Positions 12,101 to 49,903 of a stretch of 64,000 bases of DNA are shown here, in pieces; the first letter of the stretch is position 1; every line of letters starts with the position of its first letter. The DNA is from Asterias amurensis (Eukaryota; Echinodermata; Asteroidea; Forcipulatida; Asteriidae). Where the stretch lies: NCBI RefSeq assembly GCF_032118995.1, contig NC_092653.1, positions 25,501,202 to 25,565,201 of the forward strand. Direction: 5' to 3'. The notes under the pieces are model-generated. The model searched no databases and was not told the DNA's origin. It saw only the letters and a list, made by a program, of their open reading frames with translations. The position numbers and the translations under genes are program-made.

Positions 12101-13262
12101 ATCCACTAGGAGCCTGGCTGGTAGAGCAGAATGCACTACCTTCCCAACTGTTTTTGGAACAATTATGGTTTAAAAAGTGCAAAATCCCAAAGTATTAAAT
12201 TAAGTAGTGTTTTTCTTGTTGTTGGTTTTTATCTTGACTCTAGCCGGTGCTGTTTGCCATGTGTGCTGGTAATGAGTTATTCTACAGCATGATGTACTTG
12301 CTCTACTTCACTGAAGGACCACTGAGTAAGTATGAGACCCTTGCTATACTGGGCCATTCAAAGCTGCCCACATCACCAGTGTTTATCACAGTTGCCCTGG
12401 CGAGCAGTCCCTAAAGGAGCTAGACAGTCTGGCCACACGATGGCTTGTTGACACCAATAAGCCATTTGTGAGTTAGGTTGGATAATGTCTGGTACAATGA
12501 CTGGCTTATTACAATGCACGGTACATTTTAATTCCTCAGACTATCGAGACAGTTGCTACGCCACGTGATTAGAGGCAAGCTTTTGCGTAGTTACGTAAGA
12601 GACGGTGAACACCCATACACGATTCTGAATGGATGTGTATGGCACAATGGTACCAGGGTTTGCTCATCCTGGAGGTTGCTATTTTACAAAAGCTTGCCTC
12701 TAATCACGTGGCTTAATGTTTGGTATAATTGTAGTTTAATCTGAGACGTATTGCCCAAACACAATCGTATTGACATTTTCTTGCCTTTAGGCTCAAGAGC
12801 CTTGAGTAATTTATTAATAGATACTTGCACTAGATAAGATTATATAGACCCACCCGACGGACGAAACAAAATTGGTAGCGCCCCCTAATCTAGGCATTGA
12901 AGACACCGCATCAAATGGCCCCTGGTGCTTAACACTTGCGGGCCCGGTGCACGTCGGATTGGTCTATATTCTTATTGTTATTCATGCTATTCTGAGAATG
13001 TGAATATTTGGCTGCCACCTTGTGTGCAGAGATCATTGAGTCACACTGTCTAAACACATTCTTATTATCTCATCTTCTTATCCATCTATTCCAAGTTCCC
13101 ATCGTGTCCTTCAGCATCTTCCGCCTTATCCTCATCTTATCTGCCCCAATCTCCTTGGCTAAGACGGCCATTAGCCTCCTTCATCTCATCACTGCCTCCC
13201 AGAACATGGCTATCATTGACGTCGCTGAAAGGGAGCAGAAGGCTGCAGAGAAGAAGGAATGA
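9184..13262 (+). CDS. CDIPT: CDP-diacylglycerol-inositol 3-phosphatidyltransferase (PI synthase)
   Basis: Six exons: 9184-9223, 9949-10083, 10860-11013, 11499-11580, 12244-12325 and 13096-13262, joined in frame to 219 residues (human 213). Start MAENIFLFVPNLIGYARI matches the family N-terminus. The CDP-alcohol phosphotransferase signature D-x2-DG-x2-AR-x8-G-x3-D-x3-D is complete: LLDAFDGHAAR, then GAMLDQLTDR. Other conserved parts are DVASHWLH, HKMIDMSGNPILRIYYTSR and the last helices ending in a charged tail (AEREQKAAEKKE). It makes phosphatidylinositol from CDP-diacylglycerol and myo-inositol in the ER membrane, with about six membrane segments. It shares its promoter with UQCR10. The exon 6 acceptor (ttccaag) is weak in pyrimidines next to the exon but the upstream tract is good and the frame is conserved. 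Confidence 0.95.
9527..9700. repeat. MITE-like hairpin in CDIPT intron 1
   Basis: Left part agtagaccttatgcattgct ... ctttgaggtcaaa pairs with right part tttgacctcaatgc ... gtgcataataaggtct. A relative (aaccttacgcatatgacgtt, gcccattggcccat) lies at 44735-44830. Confidence 0.6.
10170..10325. repeat. Family J repeat (GAGGCAATTGCC) copy
   Basis: Words cctcttggaggcaatgaagg, attgccttggtgcccttgaa and gtgcccttgccctttcaaaa match copies at 14285-14460 and 58655-58810. Non-coding; class unknown. Confidence 0.6.
10430..10760 (-). repeat. tRNA-derived SINE, reverse, in CDIPT intron 2
   Basis: Reverse B-box-like gaggattcaaacccacactc and reverse A-box-like cctaaccactcggccacaac mark the head near 10680-10760. 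The body contains cttctcttttcgataagtgc, also found at 54780 and (reverse) 32215. Confidence 0.65.
11726..12118. repeat. 79-bp tandem repeat, about five copies, in CDIPT intron 4
   Basis: cctggggctgaaacaggg(t/g) starts at about 11726, 11806, 11885, 11964 and 12043, a 79-80 bp period. The unit (ggatgtaggcatgggtatca, ccactaggagccacc) is the complement of the SINE body at 59880-59990, so the array is an amplified SINE segment. Confidence 0.88.
12455..12740. repeat. Hairpin family G copy
   Basis: gccacgtgattagaggcaag (12560) and cttgcctctaatcacgtggc (12695) are exact inverses, and aataagccatttgtgagtta marks the left end. The right end is shorter than in the full copy at 24474-24838. Confidence 0.75.
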
Positions 13263-13299
13263 GAAAAGGTGAATGGGTCACCAGGTCAAAGTTTCAGTT

Positions 13300-13683
13300 A
13301 AAGGCAGTGGACACAATTGGTAATTACTCAAAATAATTATTAGCATAAAATCTTTCTTGGTGACGAGTAATGGGGATAGGTTGATGTTATAAAACATTGT
13401 GAGAAACGGCTCCCTCTGAAGTGCCATAGTTTTCGAGAAAGAAGTAATTTTCCACGAATTTGATTTTGCGACCTAAGATTTAGAACTTGAGGTCTCGAAA
13501 TCAGCCATCTAAATGCACTCAACTTCGAGTGACCAGGATGTTTTTTCTTTCATTATTATCTCGCAAGTTCGATGACCGATTGAGCACGACTTTTCACAGG
13601 TTTGTTATTTTATGCATATGTTGAGATACACCAACTGTGAGGGTTAGTCTTTGACAATTACCAAGAGTGTCCACTGCCTTTAA
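13300..13683. repeat. Hairpin family A (AAAGGCAGTGGACAC), full copy
   Basis: Left end ttaaaggcagtggacacaat and right end agagtgtccactgcctttaa are inverted. It lies just after the CDIPT stop, probably in the 3' UTR. Interior words gagaaacggctccctctgaa and tttcacaggtttgttatttt recur in the other copies. Confidence 0.88.
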
Positions 13684-13741
13684 ACCCAGTTAACTGAAAT
13701 TGTATGTATAAACCAACTGGTTTTGTCCAAGTTCTATATGA

Positions 13742-13861
13742 AGGCCGTTTCCGAAAACGGTGACTTCGGCTACAGCTACGGCTAGATTGTGTGCGTCTGC
13801 CTATTCTTCAGCACTGGCAGACGCGCTGATCTAGCCGCAGCTGTTTCGGACACGGCCACAA
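13742..13861. repeat. Hairpin family I (AAGGCCGT) copy
   Basis: aaggccgtttccgaaaacgg at the left pairs with cagctgtttcggacacggcc at the right, with ctacggctagat / gatctagccgcag further in. The second copy is at 17851-17989. Confidence 0.65.
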
Positions 13862-16841
13862 CCACCTGGTTTTAACTGTGTTTAACTAGTTTATCAACTG
13901 GTTTTCAACTGGTTCCAGATAAAACCATTTTAACTAGGTTCAACTGGAATTTTGACCGCTGGGCATGCAGAGATCCACACCCTTATCTAGGGACCAATCA
14001 GTACCAACGTATAGGCAGAGCCAAGATCGACACACCTATGAAATCGGTAAATTTTAAACCTTGAATAGCTGTCTTTATGATTATGCATAGACAAAATTGA
14101 ATATTTTTGTGTGGAATTTATGTGCAGAGCTTAACATGGTATTAAAAATAATCAATGAAAATTCACCTGCACTTTTATGTAATATTTCACTGTAGAATGG
14201 ATGCTGTATATAAGATCGAATGTGGTAGAATAACTTAGCAGAACAAGATATAGGTTGTAAAGCACTTGTTTAAAGAGAAACAGTCTCAGTGATTAGTTTT
14301 TGAAAGGGCAAGGGCACCAAGGCATTTTCTCCTTGGTAAAAAGGCACCCTATGATGAAATTGTAAATTTCTACTCGAGCATTTCAAGGGCACCAAGGCAT
14401 TGACAAGGGGGCATCGAGGCAATCACCTGCGTTGCCTCCGTGAAGTATCAGGCCTGCATTTAAAATGCCATGGCGCTTTGAGTAATCAATGTACTTATTA
14501 GGATTCTATGTTCTTGGTTACTAGACACAAGAGCCGTTTTCACATAGCTGTTATATATTTTTTCTAGAATATATTCTAGTTTGTGTTGTTTAATGCTGCG
14601 TTGCGGCAGAGAGGATATAGTCAAAACAGGAAAATCACTTTCACAAGAAGGTTGTAGGTTGTAGTCTTGCGATAAGTAACTCGTTCTATGCATCACAGTT
14701 GGTTCTTTATCATGAGTAGATCCTTGTCATTTGATTGGAGAATTGTAGGTCACATGGGATTCTAAATTGCGCATTTTGATTCAAAACTCCCTCATTGTGG
14801 ATGCTAACCCTGTCCCATGTTGTATTGTAAGCTTGGGTGTGATACATGCAGCAGTTAACTGCTTTATGGCTTCTGACTGGTACCCTTGTACAAAGATATT
14901 GACAACATAGGGAGACCGCCAATCTACTTGTATAAAGTTCACCATCTTGTTTTGAAAGATGTTTTAAGATTAATGTGTGTGCAATCTAACTCAAAAACCC
15001 TCCTGCACTAAACATGGTACTTCTTTGTTCATATGACTTGCCATTTTAAACCTAAACAGTTTAATTTTTTTATTTTTTATTACACATCGAACAATGCCAA
15101 AACACGTCGAGATATGGAAAGCTTGAGATATGGTAAAAGAATACCTCAAAGGAAAATGCCTGCAACTAGGCAGGAACTGAAATCCAATCAACATTCAAGC
15201 TCTGGTATTTGATCAACAAAGTGTGGGTTCGAATCCGGGTCGTGACACTTGCTATGTAAAATTGGGGAGGTAGTGCTTTCTGCTCCATCAGCCAGGCTGT
15301 AGACTGATTGATACCCAAGCCTACATCCATATGGACTGTAAAAGGGGTAACCCTGTTTTATCTGTAGGAGTAGGTGGCAACGGCCTCTGGAAATAACGAT
15401 TGTAGCCCATACCTTGAAGTGGCGTCCAGGCATTGTGTGTCTGGCGACTTGCATTACAAAAAATGCAAGGTTCTCGTTTGAGGGGGAATTTGAAACGGGC
15501 CCCACAGAGTTAAAAGGCAGGCAAAGAACCACTGAACCAACCTCATACCTAGGCCGTATTGCCCCTGTGTTAGTTTTTTTGTGTTCAGTTTGGTTTATTT
15601 TAATAGGGAGGGTGAATGCATCATTTTCCTGTCACCTCACCAAACATAGATGGATTTGACTTTCTTTATAAAAATACTGTGACAGTTCTTTGCCATTTTC
15701 TCAACAATTTTATGCTATGTGTCTTTCATTGTATCTTTATTGAACAATTTTCTCGGCCGATAAACCAGCAATTTGTGACAAAAACAAATGATGATTCTGG
15801 TTTGAACACACCTTTGTATCTTGTTGTCAGCATTAAATATCACCCCCGTATAACTTTTTAAATCTGAGAATTTTGCAAACTAAGAATTCACAGAAAAAAA
15901 TCCACTATCACAAAAAATATATAAATTAATGTATCTGTGCTTGAACAGTAAATTATGATTTACCTAACTTATTTATTTTTGAACACAAGTCAAGTTTGTG
16001 AAGTGTAATATATGAACTGTTATAATTAATGATATCTCAAACAAATCACATCTAATAGACTGTGCAAATCTGTATTGTACAAATAAAAAGTGTGTCTGCA
16101 TGTGACTGTTGTAAAACAAGAAGTCAAATAAAACAGTTATTCTGAAACAATTTAAATTGTGTATCATGTTATTTTTACCAATAGTATAGGTTCGAGTGAT
16201 TTTTTGTGTGTATTAAGTTTTTTTTTTAAGCTAGGATATACTGAAGCCTAGGGTTAACCTTGGCAAACCTTGGCAGAGCTGTGTTTTTCAAGAGTTGCGA
16301 CATGGGGGGACCTGTTTTCCATGGGTCACATGGTTATAAATATGTAAATAGACACCATTTATGATTTTCGGTCAGCACAACCAAATGTGCAGTCTAGTCT
16401 GGGACCCTGACTAATAGCTTCTAATTGCAAGCTCTCACACTTGTACTAATACAAAGCTCTGTGCTTGATTTGGTACTCGAACCCCCCCCTCCAACTTCAA
16501 GCCCTGCCCATACGGTCTTACCCCACCCCAAATTACTTTCGACACAAACACAAAGTGTTTTTTTTTTCCTCAGAAATTAAGTTTTCATGAAGTCTGTCTA
16601 CATTTCTTCATTCAATTCAACCCGTTTTATAATTATAATAGTTTTTGATTGCGTTATTTACATGTGTAAATGCCGCCTTGACTTATACAAGTTTATTCAT
16701 CATGGATCGCATGCCAATGACTTTACTTTATGAACGACTTGTACAAGTTTATTATAGCTTGTTCATGTTCACTTTATTGTCAACAGAGGGCGCAAGTCCA
16801 ATCTAGCAGTAGGCGATTGTAAAGTAAAAAAGTAAAAAGTC
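13862..16841. other. CDIPT-GSAP intergenic region
   Basis: About 3 kb without a supported exon. 13862-13945 repeats aactggtttt-type words. 14285-14460 is a family J copy. 15190-15440 is a SINE head and body (gtgtgggttcgaatccgggt, then ggggtaaccctgtt) also found at 31567-31830. Two AATAAA signals lie near 16082 and 16128 and could end a long CDIPT transcript. 16440-16560 holds C-rich and T-rich runs. Nothing else is recognisable. Confidence 0.45.
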
Positions 16842-43210
<26,369 letters not shown>

Positions 43211-43370
43211 GTATGTCCCATGGTCTAGGTTTGTAGAGAAGGTTGCGTTGCTACATACAGTAGACACGTATGGACCAGACCTTAGTGCAGTATCATTCTA
43301 GGAATTATGGCCCATGGTCTAGGTTTCTTCTCAGAAAGATAAATCTATTCTAAGTTATGTCAATTATTTA

Positions 43371-43930
43371 AAGGCAGAACACTATTGGTAATTACTCAAA
43401 TAATTGTTAGCATAAAACCTTACTTGGTAACGAGTAATGGGGAGAGGTTGATAGTATAAAACATTGTGAGAAACGGCTCCCTCTGAAGTGACGTAGTTCT
43501 CGAGCAAGAAGTAATTTTCCACGAATTTGATTTCGAGACCTCCGATTTAGAACTTCGATTTTTAGAGGTCTCGAAATTAAGCATCTGAAAGCACACATCT
43601 TCATGTGACAAGGGTGTTTTTTTCTTTCATAGTTATCTCGCAACTTCGACAACCAATTGAGCTCAAATTTTCACAGATTTGTTATTTTGTGCATGTGTTG
43701 AGATACACCAACTGAGAAGACTGCCGTCGATTTCACAAAACTCTTCCTAACTTAAGATTAATCTTAGGACTTAGGACGAGTCCCAACCCTGCACTGTAGC
43801 ATGCAGACCGTAAGATTAATCCTAAGTTAAGAGGGGTTACTCGTCCTAACTCGAGATAAGACGAGTCCTAACTTTTTGTGAAATCGACGGCTGGTCTTTA
43901 ACAACTACCAATAGTGTCCACTGTTATTAA
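43371..43930. repeat. Family A hairpin split by a nested family B element
   Basis: Left part from aaaggcagaacactattggt to gagatacaccaactgagaag, right part tggtctttaacaactaccaa to tagtgtccactg. Between them sits the family B copy 43727-43893. Compare the uninterrupted element at 13300-13683. Confidence 0.85.
43727..43893. repeat. Family B hairpin nested in family A
   Basis: ccgtcgatttcacaaaactc at the left and ttttgtgaaatcgacggctg at the right. The pair to 4038-4205. Confidence 0.85.
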
Positions 43931-44142
43931 AAAACAAATTTTTTATCTGAGCCAAATGATTTAAAGACTATGCAGTTGATGTACGACTCAAAGTAAGAAG
44001 GTTCTTTTCTATACTCAAGTCTTTATTACTTAAAAGTTTACATGTATAAGTCAATAACAATAATATTTATATTAGTATATTCTTGCCTTTAATTTTATGT
44101 TTTGGGGTGGAAGTCTTTTGACTAGCTTACACAAATCTCAGA
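43931..44142. other. AT-rich stretch downstream of GSAP
   Basis: No exon seen. Decayed sequence between repeats. Confidence 0.4.
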
Positions 44143-44248
44143 GGTTAGCTGTAGCACCATGTGTAAATCTCTTTTGAGTTGTGTTGGTTCAGAAAAGAAC
44201 CGGTGGTTGTTGAACAAAAGAGATTTAAACATGGTGCTACCACAAACC
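44143..44248. repeat. Hairpin (AGCACCATGTGTAAATCTCTTTT)
   Basis: gtagcaccatgtgtaaatct at the left pairs with agatttaaacatggtgctac at the right. The end word resembles the 19-bp minisatellite unit. Confidence 0.75.
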
Positions 44249-44734
44249 TTACCTTTTTCTCCCACCATGCAAAGTTTCAAATTCTACTTAAGACAAATTA
44301 AACCAGTGAAAACAGGTCTGTTTTCCTTTTGGGCATTGTGATGCTATTTTTGAAGGAACCGCAAATAAGATACAAGTGCTTGTTGTTTGATTCCAATATT
44401 GTTAATATTATATTCATTACTCATTTTATTCATTACTCATTTTATTCTATCGTATTATTCATTTTGTGCCTAGCTTAAAGCTCCAGCTTAAACAAATACA
44501 CAGTATTCTATTTGTACATGCCTTTATTTTATAATTATAAAATATGTTGCAATATGAAATAATAGTATTAAAACTTATCAAAGATATTTGTACAAATCAC
44601 TAAATAACAAGTTTGTCTATTTGAATAATAAAAATAGACTGGTATATTAGAAATGGAATAATATAATAAAATCTAATTTTGAAAGAACAAAGTAAATTTC
44701 CTAGTGGTTTATGGTTGTGATGTTAATAAACCTT

Positions 44735-45008
44735 ACGCATATGACGTTGTTTGAGTAGAGCGCCCTCGGCTGGATGTCAAAAGAAGGCTGCCCATTGGCC
44801 CATTTGTGTGCATTTTTTATGACCTACAACTGTACAAGGGTGGAGGTGTGACTGACTAGCAACACGGGTGCCACTTTGGTTGTCGATGCTGCATAATCCT
44901 AAGGAACTGAGATAGTTTTAGGAATGCTTATGGCTTGAACATGTTAGATGTTTAACGAAGAGACGATTGTGGTAACGCCATCGCTGCAAACGTCTCTTAG
45001 TTAAACCA
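44735..45008. repeat. MITE fragment and short hairpin
   Basis: 44735-44830 is related to the inverse of 9527-9700. 44950-45006 is a short hairpin: gtttaacgaagagacg pairs with cgtctcttagttaaac. Confidence 0.55.
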
Positions 45009-45035
45009 AATCCACTGTGTCAAGTTTCAAATGCT

Positions 45036-45287
45036 ACTTAAAGACACTGGAAACTATTGGTAATTGTAAAAGACCGGTCTTCTCACTTGATTTCAAGACC
45101 TCAAATTCTAATTCTGAGGCCTCGAAATCAAATTCTTGGAAAATTACTTCTTTCTCTAAAACTATGTCACTTTATTGTTTCTCACAATGTTTTATACTAT
45201 TAACCTCTCCCCATTACTCGTTACCAAAAAGGTTTTATGCTAATAATTATTTTGAGTAATTACCAATAGTGTCCACTGCCTTTAATT
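45036..45287. repeat. Family A hairpin, internally deleted
   Basis: aaagacactggaaactattg at the left and taccaatagtgtccactgcc at the right; about 130 bp shorter than the copy at 13300. Confidence 0.8.
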
Positions 45288-45497
45288 ACTCATCACTTCG
45301 TCAAGTAATAGTAAACCTAGGGGGGCAAGAAGGGGAGGGCAGGGGTTCCGGTAAGGAGCCGTTCATTTATAATTTATTATTTTATTTTATTATTTATTTT
45401 TTGGGGTAGGGCTTTATATTCAAGCGGCTGTCAACCCAGCTGGCTTTTTAGCAAACTCATCTTTAAAAGATAAAAATCAACAAGTCTTAAAAAAACA

Positions 45498-46164
45498 GAG
45501 CCCAATTTCAAAAAGCCTTTGCACAAAAAAAATGCTTAGAACATAAAAGTATTGCTTTATAGAAACAGCTACCAGCCAAAACATTAAGTTTACTTTGTTA
45601 TGGCTGGTGCTCCACTCAAATTTTGCTTAGCAAAGAAATTTTTCAGAAGAATTTTCTGCTAAACAGTTTTATTAAATGGGGCCCTGATGTTCAATCCTTC
45701 CTCCTAGTATTCAGAACCACTCGTAAGTTGTTTACCATTTTTCCCCTTGCTCCAAGAGGTAACATTTACAATTTGTAGCATCTTAATTCCCATCGAGATA
45801 AAATCTCCTCAATCGCACAACATTGGTAAACATTGTCCAAAGGCCCACACTTTGTGTATCACAACTTATATATAAAATAACAAACCTGTGAAAATTTAGG
45901 CTCAAATCAGTCATCAGAGTCAGGAGAAAATAACGGGAAAACCCACCCTTGTTTCCGCACGTTTCGCCGTGTCATGACGTGTGTTTAAAATAAATCTGTT
46001 ATTCTTGATATCGAGAATTGATTTAATGTTTTCCCAAAAAGTAACGCATTTCGTGGAATAATATTTCCAGGGAAGTCTTTCACCATTACCCTGTAAGTAA
46101 TTTGTAAATCTGTGAACTTTTAATTTTTGTTCTGTTCAAAAAGTGTCCAATGGCTTTAAAGCAA
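45498..46164. repeat. Family C copy then family D copy
   Basis: 45498-45690: agagcccaatttcaaaaagc to agttttattaaatggggccc (family C). 45826-46164: the family D interior and right end (aaaaagtgtccaatggcttt), left end diverged. Confidence 0.7.
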
Positions 46165-46929
46165 GTAGTGCTATTGCCAATTCAGTTTAAAAATTTAGTT
46201 TTCAAACCGGTTATTTTATAACAGACAGAAAATCTTCCAAAAAAACTATTTGAATTTATTAATGAAATACAAGACCATCAGAAAGGTTATCTTAAATAAT
46301 ATTACATTTTTTTTATTTCATTCTTCAAATTAGTTCAATGATTTACAAAAGTATGACAAATTATTTTAAACTTCAAACACGAATTTCAGAAATATAAAGT
46401 TTACCATTATTATTGCTTAGCAAAAGGTGAAAGTGGAATGTTCTTCCTTCAGTTTGATCACAAGTATATATAATATTAATTTATAAATAAATATTATAGG
46501 TCAATTCTGATATATCAGCTAATACGTCTGTCTGTCTCTTGACTACAACCACCCCCCCCCCCCATCCCCCAATTTAAAATTAAAAAGTTTGGCCTATCAT
46601 TTTTTTTAAATTTGGGTACCAGCCTATTCCAAGGGTATACCCAAAAGCAAGGTGAACAACCTTTAAATGTCTGGCACCCAGTGTCACTATAGTGGCATGC
46701 TTGATTTCTGAACATGTTGAACAATGAGGACACACCCATGCTGAAGTTACTAGCTTTCTGGTGAGGATTTCACAAATATCTGAGTCAAAATATTGTCTTA
46801 GGATCCATCTTCCTACTCTATACTCTCTCAAAAAAGGTAAGACAAAACAGTAGTGACAGAATTGGTTTACATTTTAATGTCATTTGCTCTTAAAATTCAC
46901 AATTCATGGTGTGTCATAATCAGTGATTT
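46165..46929. other. Unassigned AT-rich stretch
   Basis: No supported gene. It includes a C run at 46550-46563. A minus-strand frame at about 46580-46831 (VCPHCSTCS, HLAFGYTLGIGWYPN) is open but short, with no known match that I can recall. Confidence 0.35.
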
Positions 46930-47319
46930 AAAGGAACACGTTGCCTTGGATCGGACGAGTTGGTCTATAAAAAGCGTTTGTAACCGTTTAAAAAAAAATG
47001 CATATGGTTGGAAAGATGTTTTAAAAGTAGAATACAATGATCCACACAAGTTTGCCTCGAAATTGCGTGGTTTTCCTTTTACTGTGCGAACTAACACCGT
47101 CGGCCATTTATATGGGGGTCAAAAATTTGACTCCCATAAATGGCCGACCGTGTTTAGTCGACAAGCTAAAAGGAAAACCGTACAATTTCGAGGCATGTTT
47201 GTGTGGATCATTGTATTCTACTTTTACATTATCTTTCTACCCACATGCATTTTATAACAAACGGTTACAAACGCTTTTCGAAGACCAACTCGACCGATCC
47301 AAGGCAACGTGTTCCTTTA
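46930..47319. repeat. Hairpin family F, full-length copy
   Basis: tttaaaggaacacgttgcct at the left and aggcaacgtgttcctttaaa at the right are exact inverses. The inner pair ggtcaaaaatttgactccca / cggccattta marks the centre. It defines the family's ends and its length of about 390 bp. Confidence 0.9.
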
Positions 47320-47329
47320 AAGCATTGAC

Positions 47330-47445
47330 GTCCTGGTGGTTAAGTCATAGGAGTGTGGGTTCGAATCCTGGTCGTGACATGTGGATCATTAAGCGCATTG
47401 AGACGTATTGTGAAATGCGCTATTTGAGAACATACTTATTCTTAT
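47330..47445 (+). repeat. SINE with large internal deletion
   Basis: gagtgtgggttcgaatcctg (B box) followed directly by the tail aagcgcattgagacgtattg and aaatgcgctatttgag; the body is missing. Confidence 0.7.
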
Positions 47446-47835
47446 TATTAATTTCTACACTGCACTCCCTTACAAAAATTTCCCCATGGTGTTTCTACTA
47501 CCATGTTAAATAGTATTTAATTGCTAAACAAAAAAGGAAGGCTATTTCACAACATCTTAGCTATAACATATCCCAATTCATATAAACAGGTGGAGGAAAG
47601 CAACTTATGGTTATATTTTTGCCCCAATGCACGAGTACCAGGATTACCTAAGACAGGATTCGAACAAACAACTGATCGACCCACAGTCACCATCTAAAAC
47701 ATAAGTCCAGCGCTAACAAACACTCAATTTTAAAGACACAGTAAACCAAATTCTAATAAGATGTACAAGCGCCTTGAGTAGCTTTCTAGTAGATATGTGC
47801 GCTATTTAAGACTTCGGTAGGCCTATAATTATTAG

Positions 47836-48066
47836 CGAGCTTTAGCTGCACGTTACGCAAGCAAACCAAGAACGTGAACATCATCAAATTGTTTTGTTTC
47901 TGGGTGACATCACCACTTTGGGCGTATTGCATGCTCACAAATGATGTCTGCACGTACGTTACCGACGTTAACTTCACGTATTTCTGAAACGTTAAATTTT
48001 AACAATACACATTTTCTGACGTTCACATTTAAGGACTTGCTCGCGTAACGTGCAGTTAAGCTCCTA
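47836..48066. repeat. MITE-like hairpin next to the satellite
   Basis: gctttagctgcacgttacgc at the left pairs with gcgtaacgtgcagttaagct at the right; acgtgaac / gttcaca words continue the stem. It lies some 40 bp before the 105-bp array. Confidence 0.7.
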
Positions 48067-48107
48067 TTAAAGTCATTCCTGTACCTTATCACCTTACCAA
48101 TCTTTGA

Positions 48108-49545
48108 AGCCAGGATTTTTGTTAAAAACTGCAAGGGGTTAAACTTGTTCTTTTGACTGATTTGGGACCATTTTATTTATCTGCCAATTTTTTTAAATGG
48201 GCCTTTCTGAGCCAGGATTTTTTGTTAAAACAACTGCAAGGGGTTAAACTTGTTCTTTTGACTGATTTGGGACAATTTTATTTTTCTGCCAATTTTTAAA
48301 AATGGGCCTTTTTGAGCCAAGATTTTTTGTTTAAAAAACTGCAAGGGGTTAAACTTGTTCTTTTGACTGATTTGGGACCATTTCATTTTTCTCCCAATTT
48401 TTAAAAATGGTCCTTTTTGAGCCAAGATTTTTTGTTTAAAAAACTGCAAGGGGTTCTTGTTCTTTTGACTGATTTGGGACCATTTCATTTTTTCGCCAAT
48501 TTTTTAAAATCAGGCTTTTTGAGCCAGGATTTTTTGTTTAAAAAACTGCAAGGGGTTAAACTTGTTCTTTTGACTGATTTGGGACCATTTCATTTTTCTG
48601 CCAATTTTTAAAAATGGGGCTTTTTGAGCCAAGATTTTTTGTTTAAAAAACTGCAAGAGGTTAAACTTGTTCTTTTGACTGATTTGGGACCATTTCATTT
48701 TTCTGCCAATTTTTAAAAATGGTCCTTTTTGAGCCAAGATTTTTTGTTTAAAAAACTGCAAGGGGTTAAACTTGTCCTTTTGACTGATTTGGGACCATTT
48801 CATTTTTCTGCCAATTTTTAAAAATGGGGCTTTTTGAGCCAGGATTTTTTTTTTTTTAAACTGCAAGGGGTTAAACTTGTTCTTTTGAAAGATTTGGGAC
48901 CATTTCATTTTTCTGCCAATTTTTAAAAATGGGGCTTTTTGAGCCAGGATTTTTTTTTTTTTAAACTGCAAGAGGTTAAACTTGTTCTTTTGACTGATTT
49001 GGGACCATTTCATTTTTCTCCCAATTTTTAAAAATGGGGCTTTTTGAGCCAGGATTTTTTTTTTTTTAAACTGCAAGGGGTTAAACTTGTTCGTTTGACT
49101 GATTCGGGACCATTTTAATTTTTCTGCCAATTTTTAAAAATGGGCCTTTTTGAGCCAAGATTTTTTGTTGAAAAAACTGCAAGGGGTTAAACTTGTTCTT
49201 TTGACTGATTTGGGACCATTTTATTTTTCTGCCAATTTTTAAAAATGGGGCTTTTTGAGCCAGGATTTTTTGTTTAAAAAACTGCAAGGGGTTAAACTTG
49301 ATCTTTTGACTGATTTGGGACCAATTCATTTTTTCTGCCAATTTTAAAAAATGGGCCTTTTTGAGCCAGGATTTTTTGTTCAAAAAACTGCAAGGGGTTA
49401 AACTTGTTCTTTTGACTGATTTGGGACCATTTCATTTTTCTGCCAATTTTTAAAAATGGGCCTTTTTGACCCAAGATTTTTATTTTTTTTTAACTGCAAG
49501 GGGTAAACTTGTTCTTTTGACTGAGTTGGGACCATTTTATTAGTT
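48108..49545. repeat. 105-bp tandem satellite, about 14 units
   Basis: The word gagcca(g/a)gattttt recurs at about 48108, 48210, 48314, 48420, 48519, 48626, 48733, 48838, 48942, 49047, 49156, 49258, 49364 and 49469. The unit runs ctgcaaggggttaaacttgt, tcttttgactgatttgggac, catttcatttttctgccaat. Several neighbouring units share a T12 variant. The period is 35 codons, so the minus strand shows long open frames. It lies 359 bp downstream of the minus-strand gene's stop. Confidence 0.97.
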
Positions 49546-49694
49546 GGCAAATTTGCCTTATAGGTTTATATGTGTTTACAAAATTTAAATAATCTTATTG
49601 TTATGAAAAAAAACATCTGCTTTACAAAAATTTGTTGATTTTCTTTTTTTTCTAATATAAAATCTGCATACAAAAAATTTTGCTTGGATTTCAG

Positions 49695-49822
49695 ACTTGG
49701 ATAAGACTTTCTTATCTCAAATTAGAACGAGTTCATCCTAACTCGTCCTAACATAAGTTTTTAATACCTCCTAGGACTAGTCCTAAGTTAGGACTGGTCC
49801 TAACTCTTTGTGGAGTCGACCC
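49695..49822. repeat. Family B hairpin, partial
   Basis: cctaggactagtcctaagtt and ctggtcctaactctttgtgg near the right end, aattagaacgagttcatcct at the left. Confidence 0.65.
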
Positions 49823-49903
49823 CAATGCCTTAAATGCCTTGCGTAGTTAAACTGCTCTAAGTCGTCTTTATTTTTGTGTAGTTTTTGAAGTTCTTCTTAC
49901 TCT

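Noticed and set aside
46580-46831. Minus-strand frame with HLAFGYTLGIGWYPN
   Set aside because: Open but short, no splice partners, no recognised family; noted only as unassigned sequence.
48225-49474. Minus-strand lysine-rich frames of up to 206 codons
   Set aside because: They follow the 105-bp satellite unit; no start context, splice sites or conserved domain.
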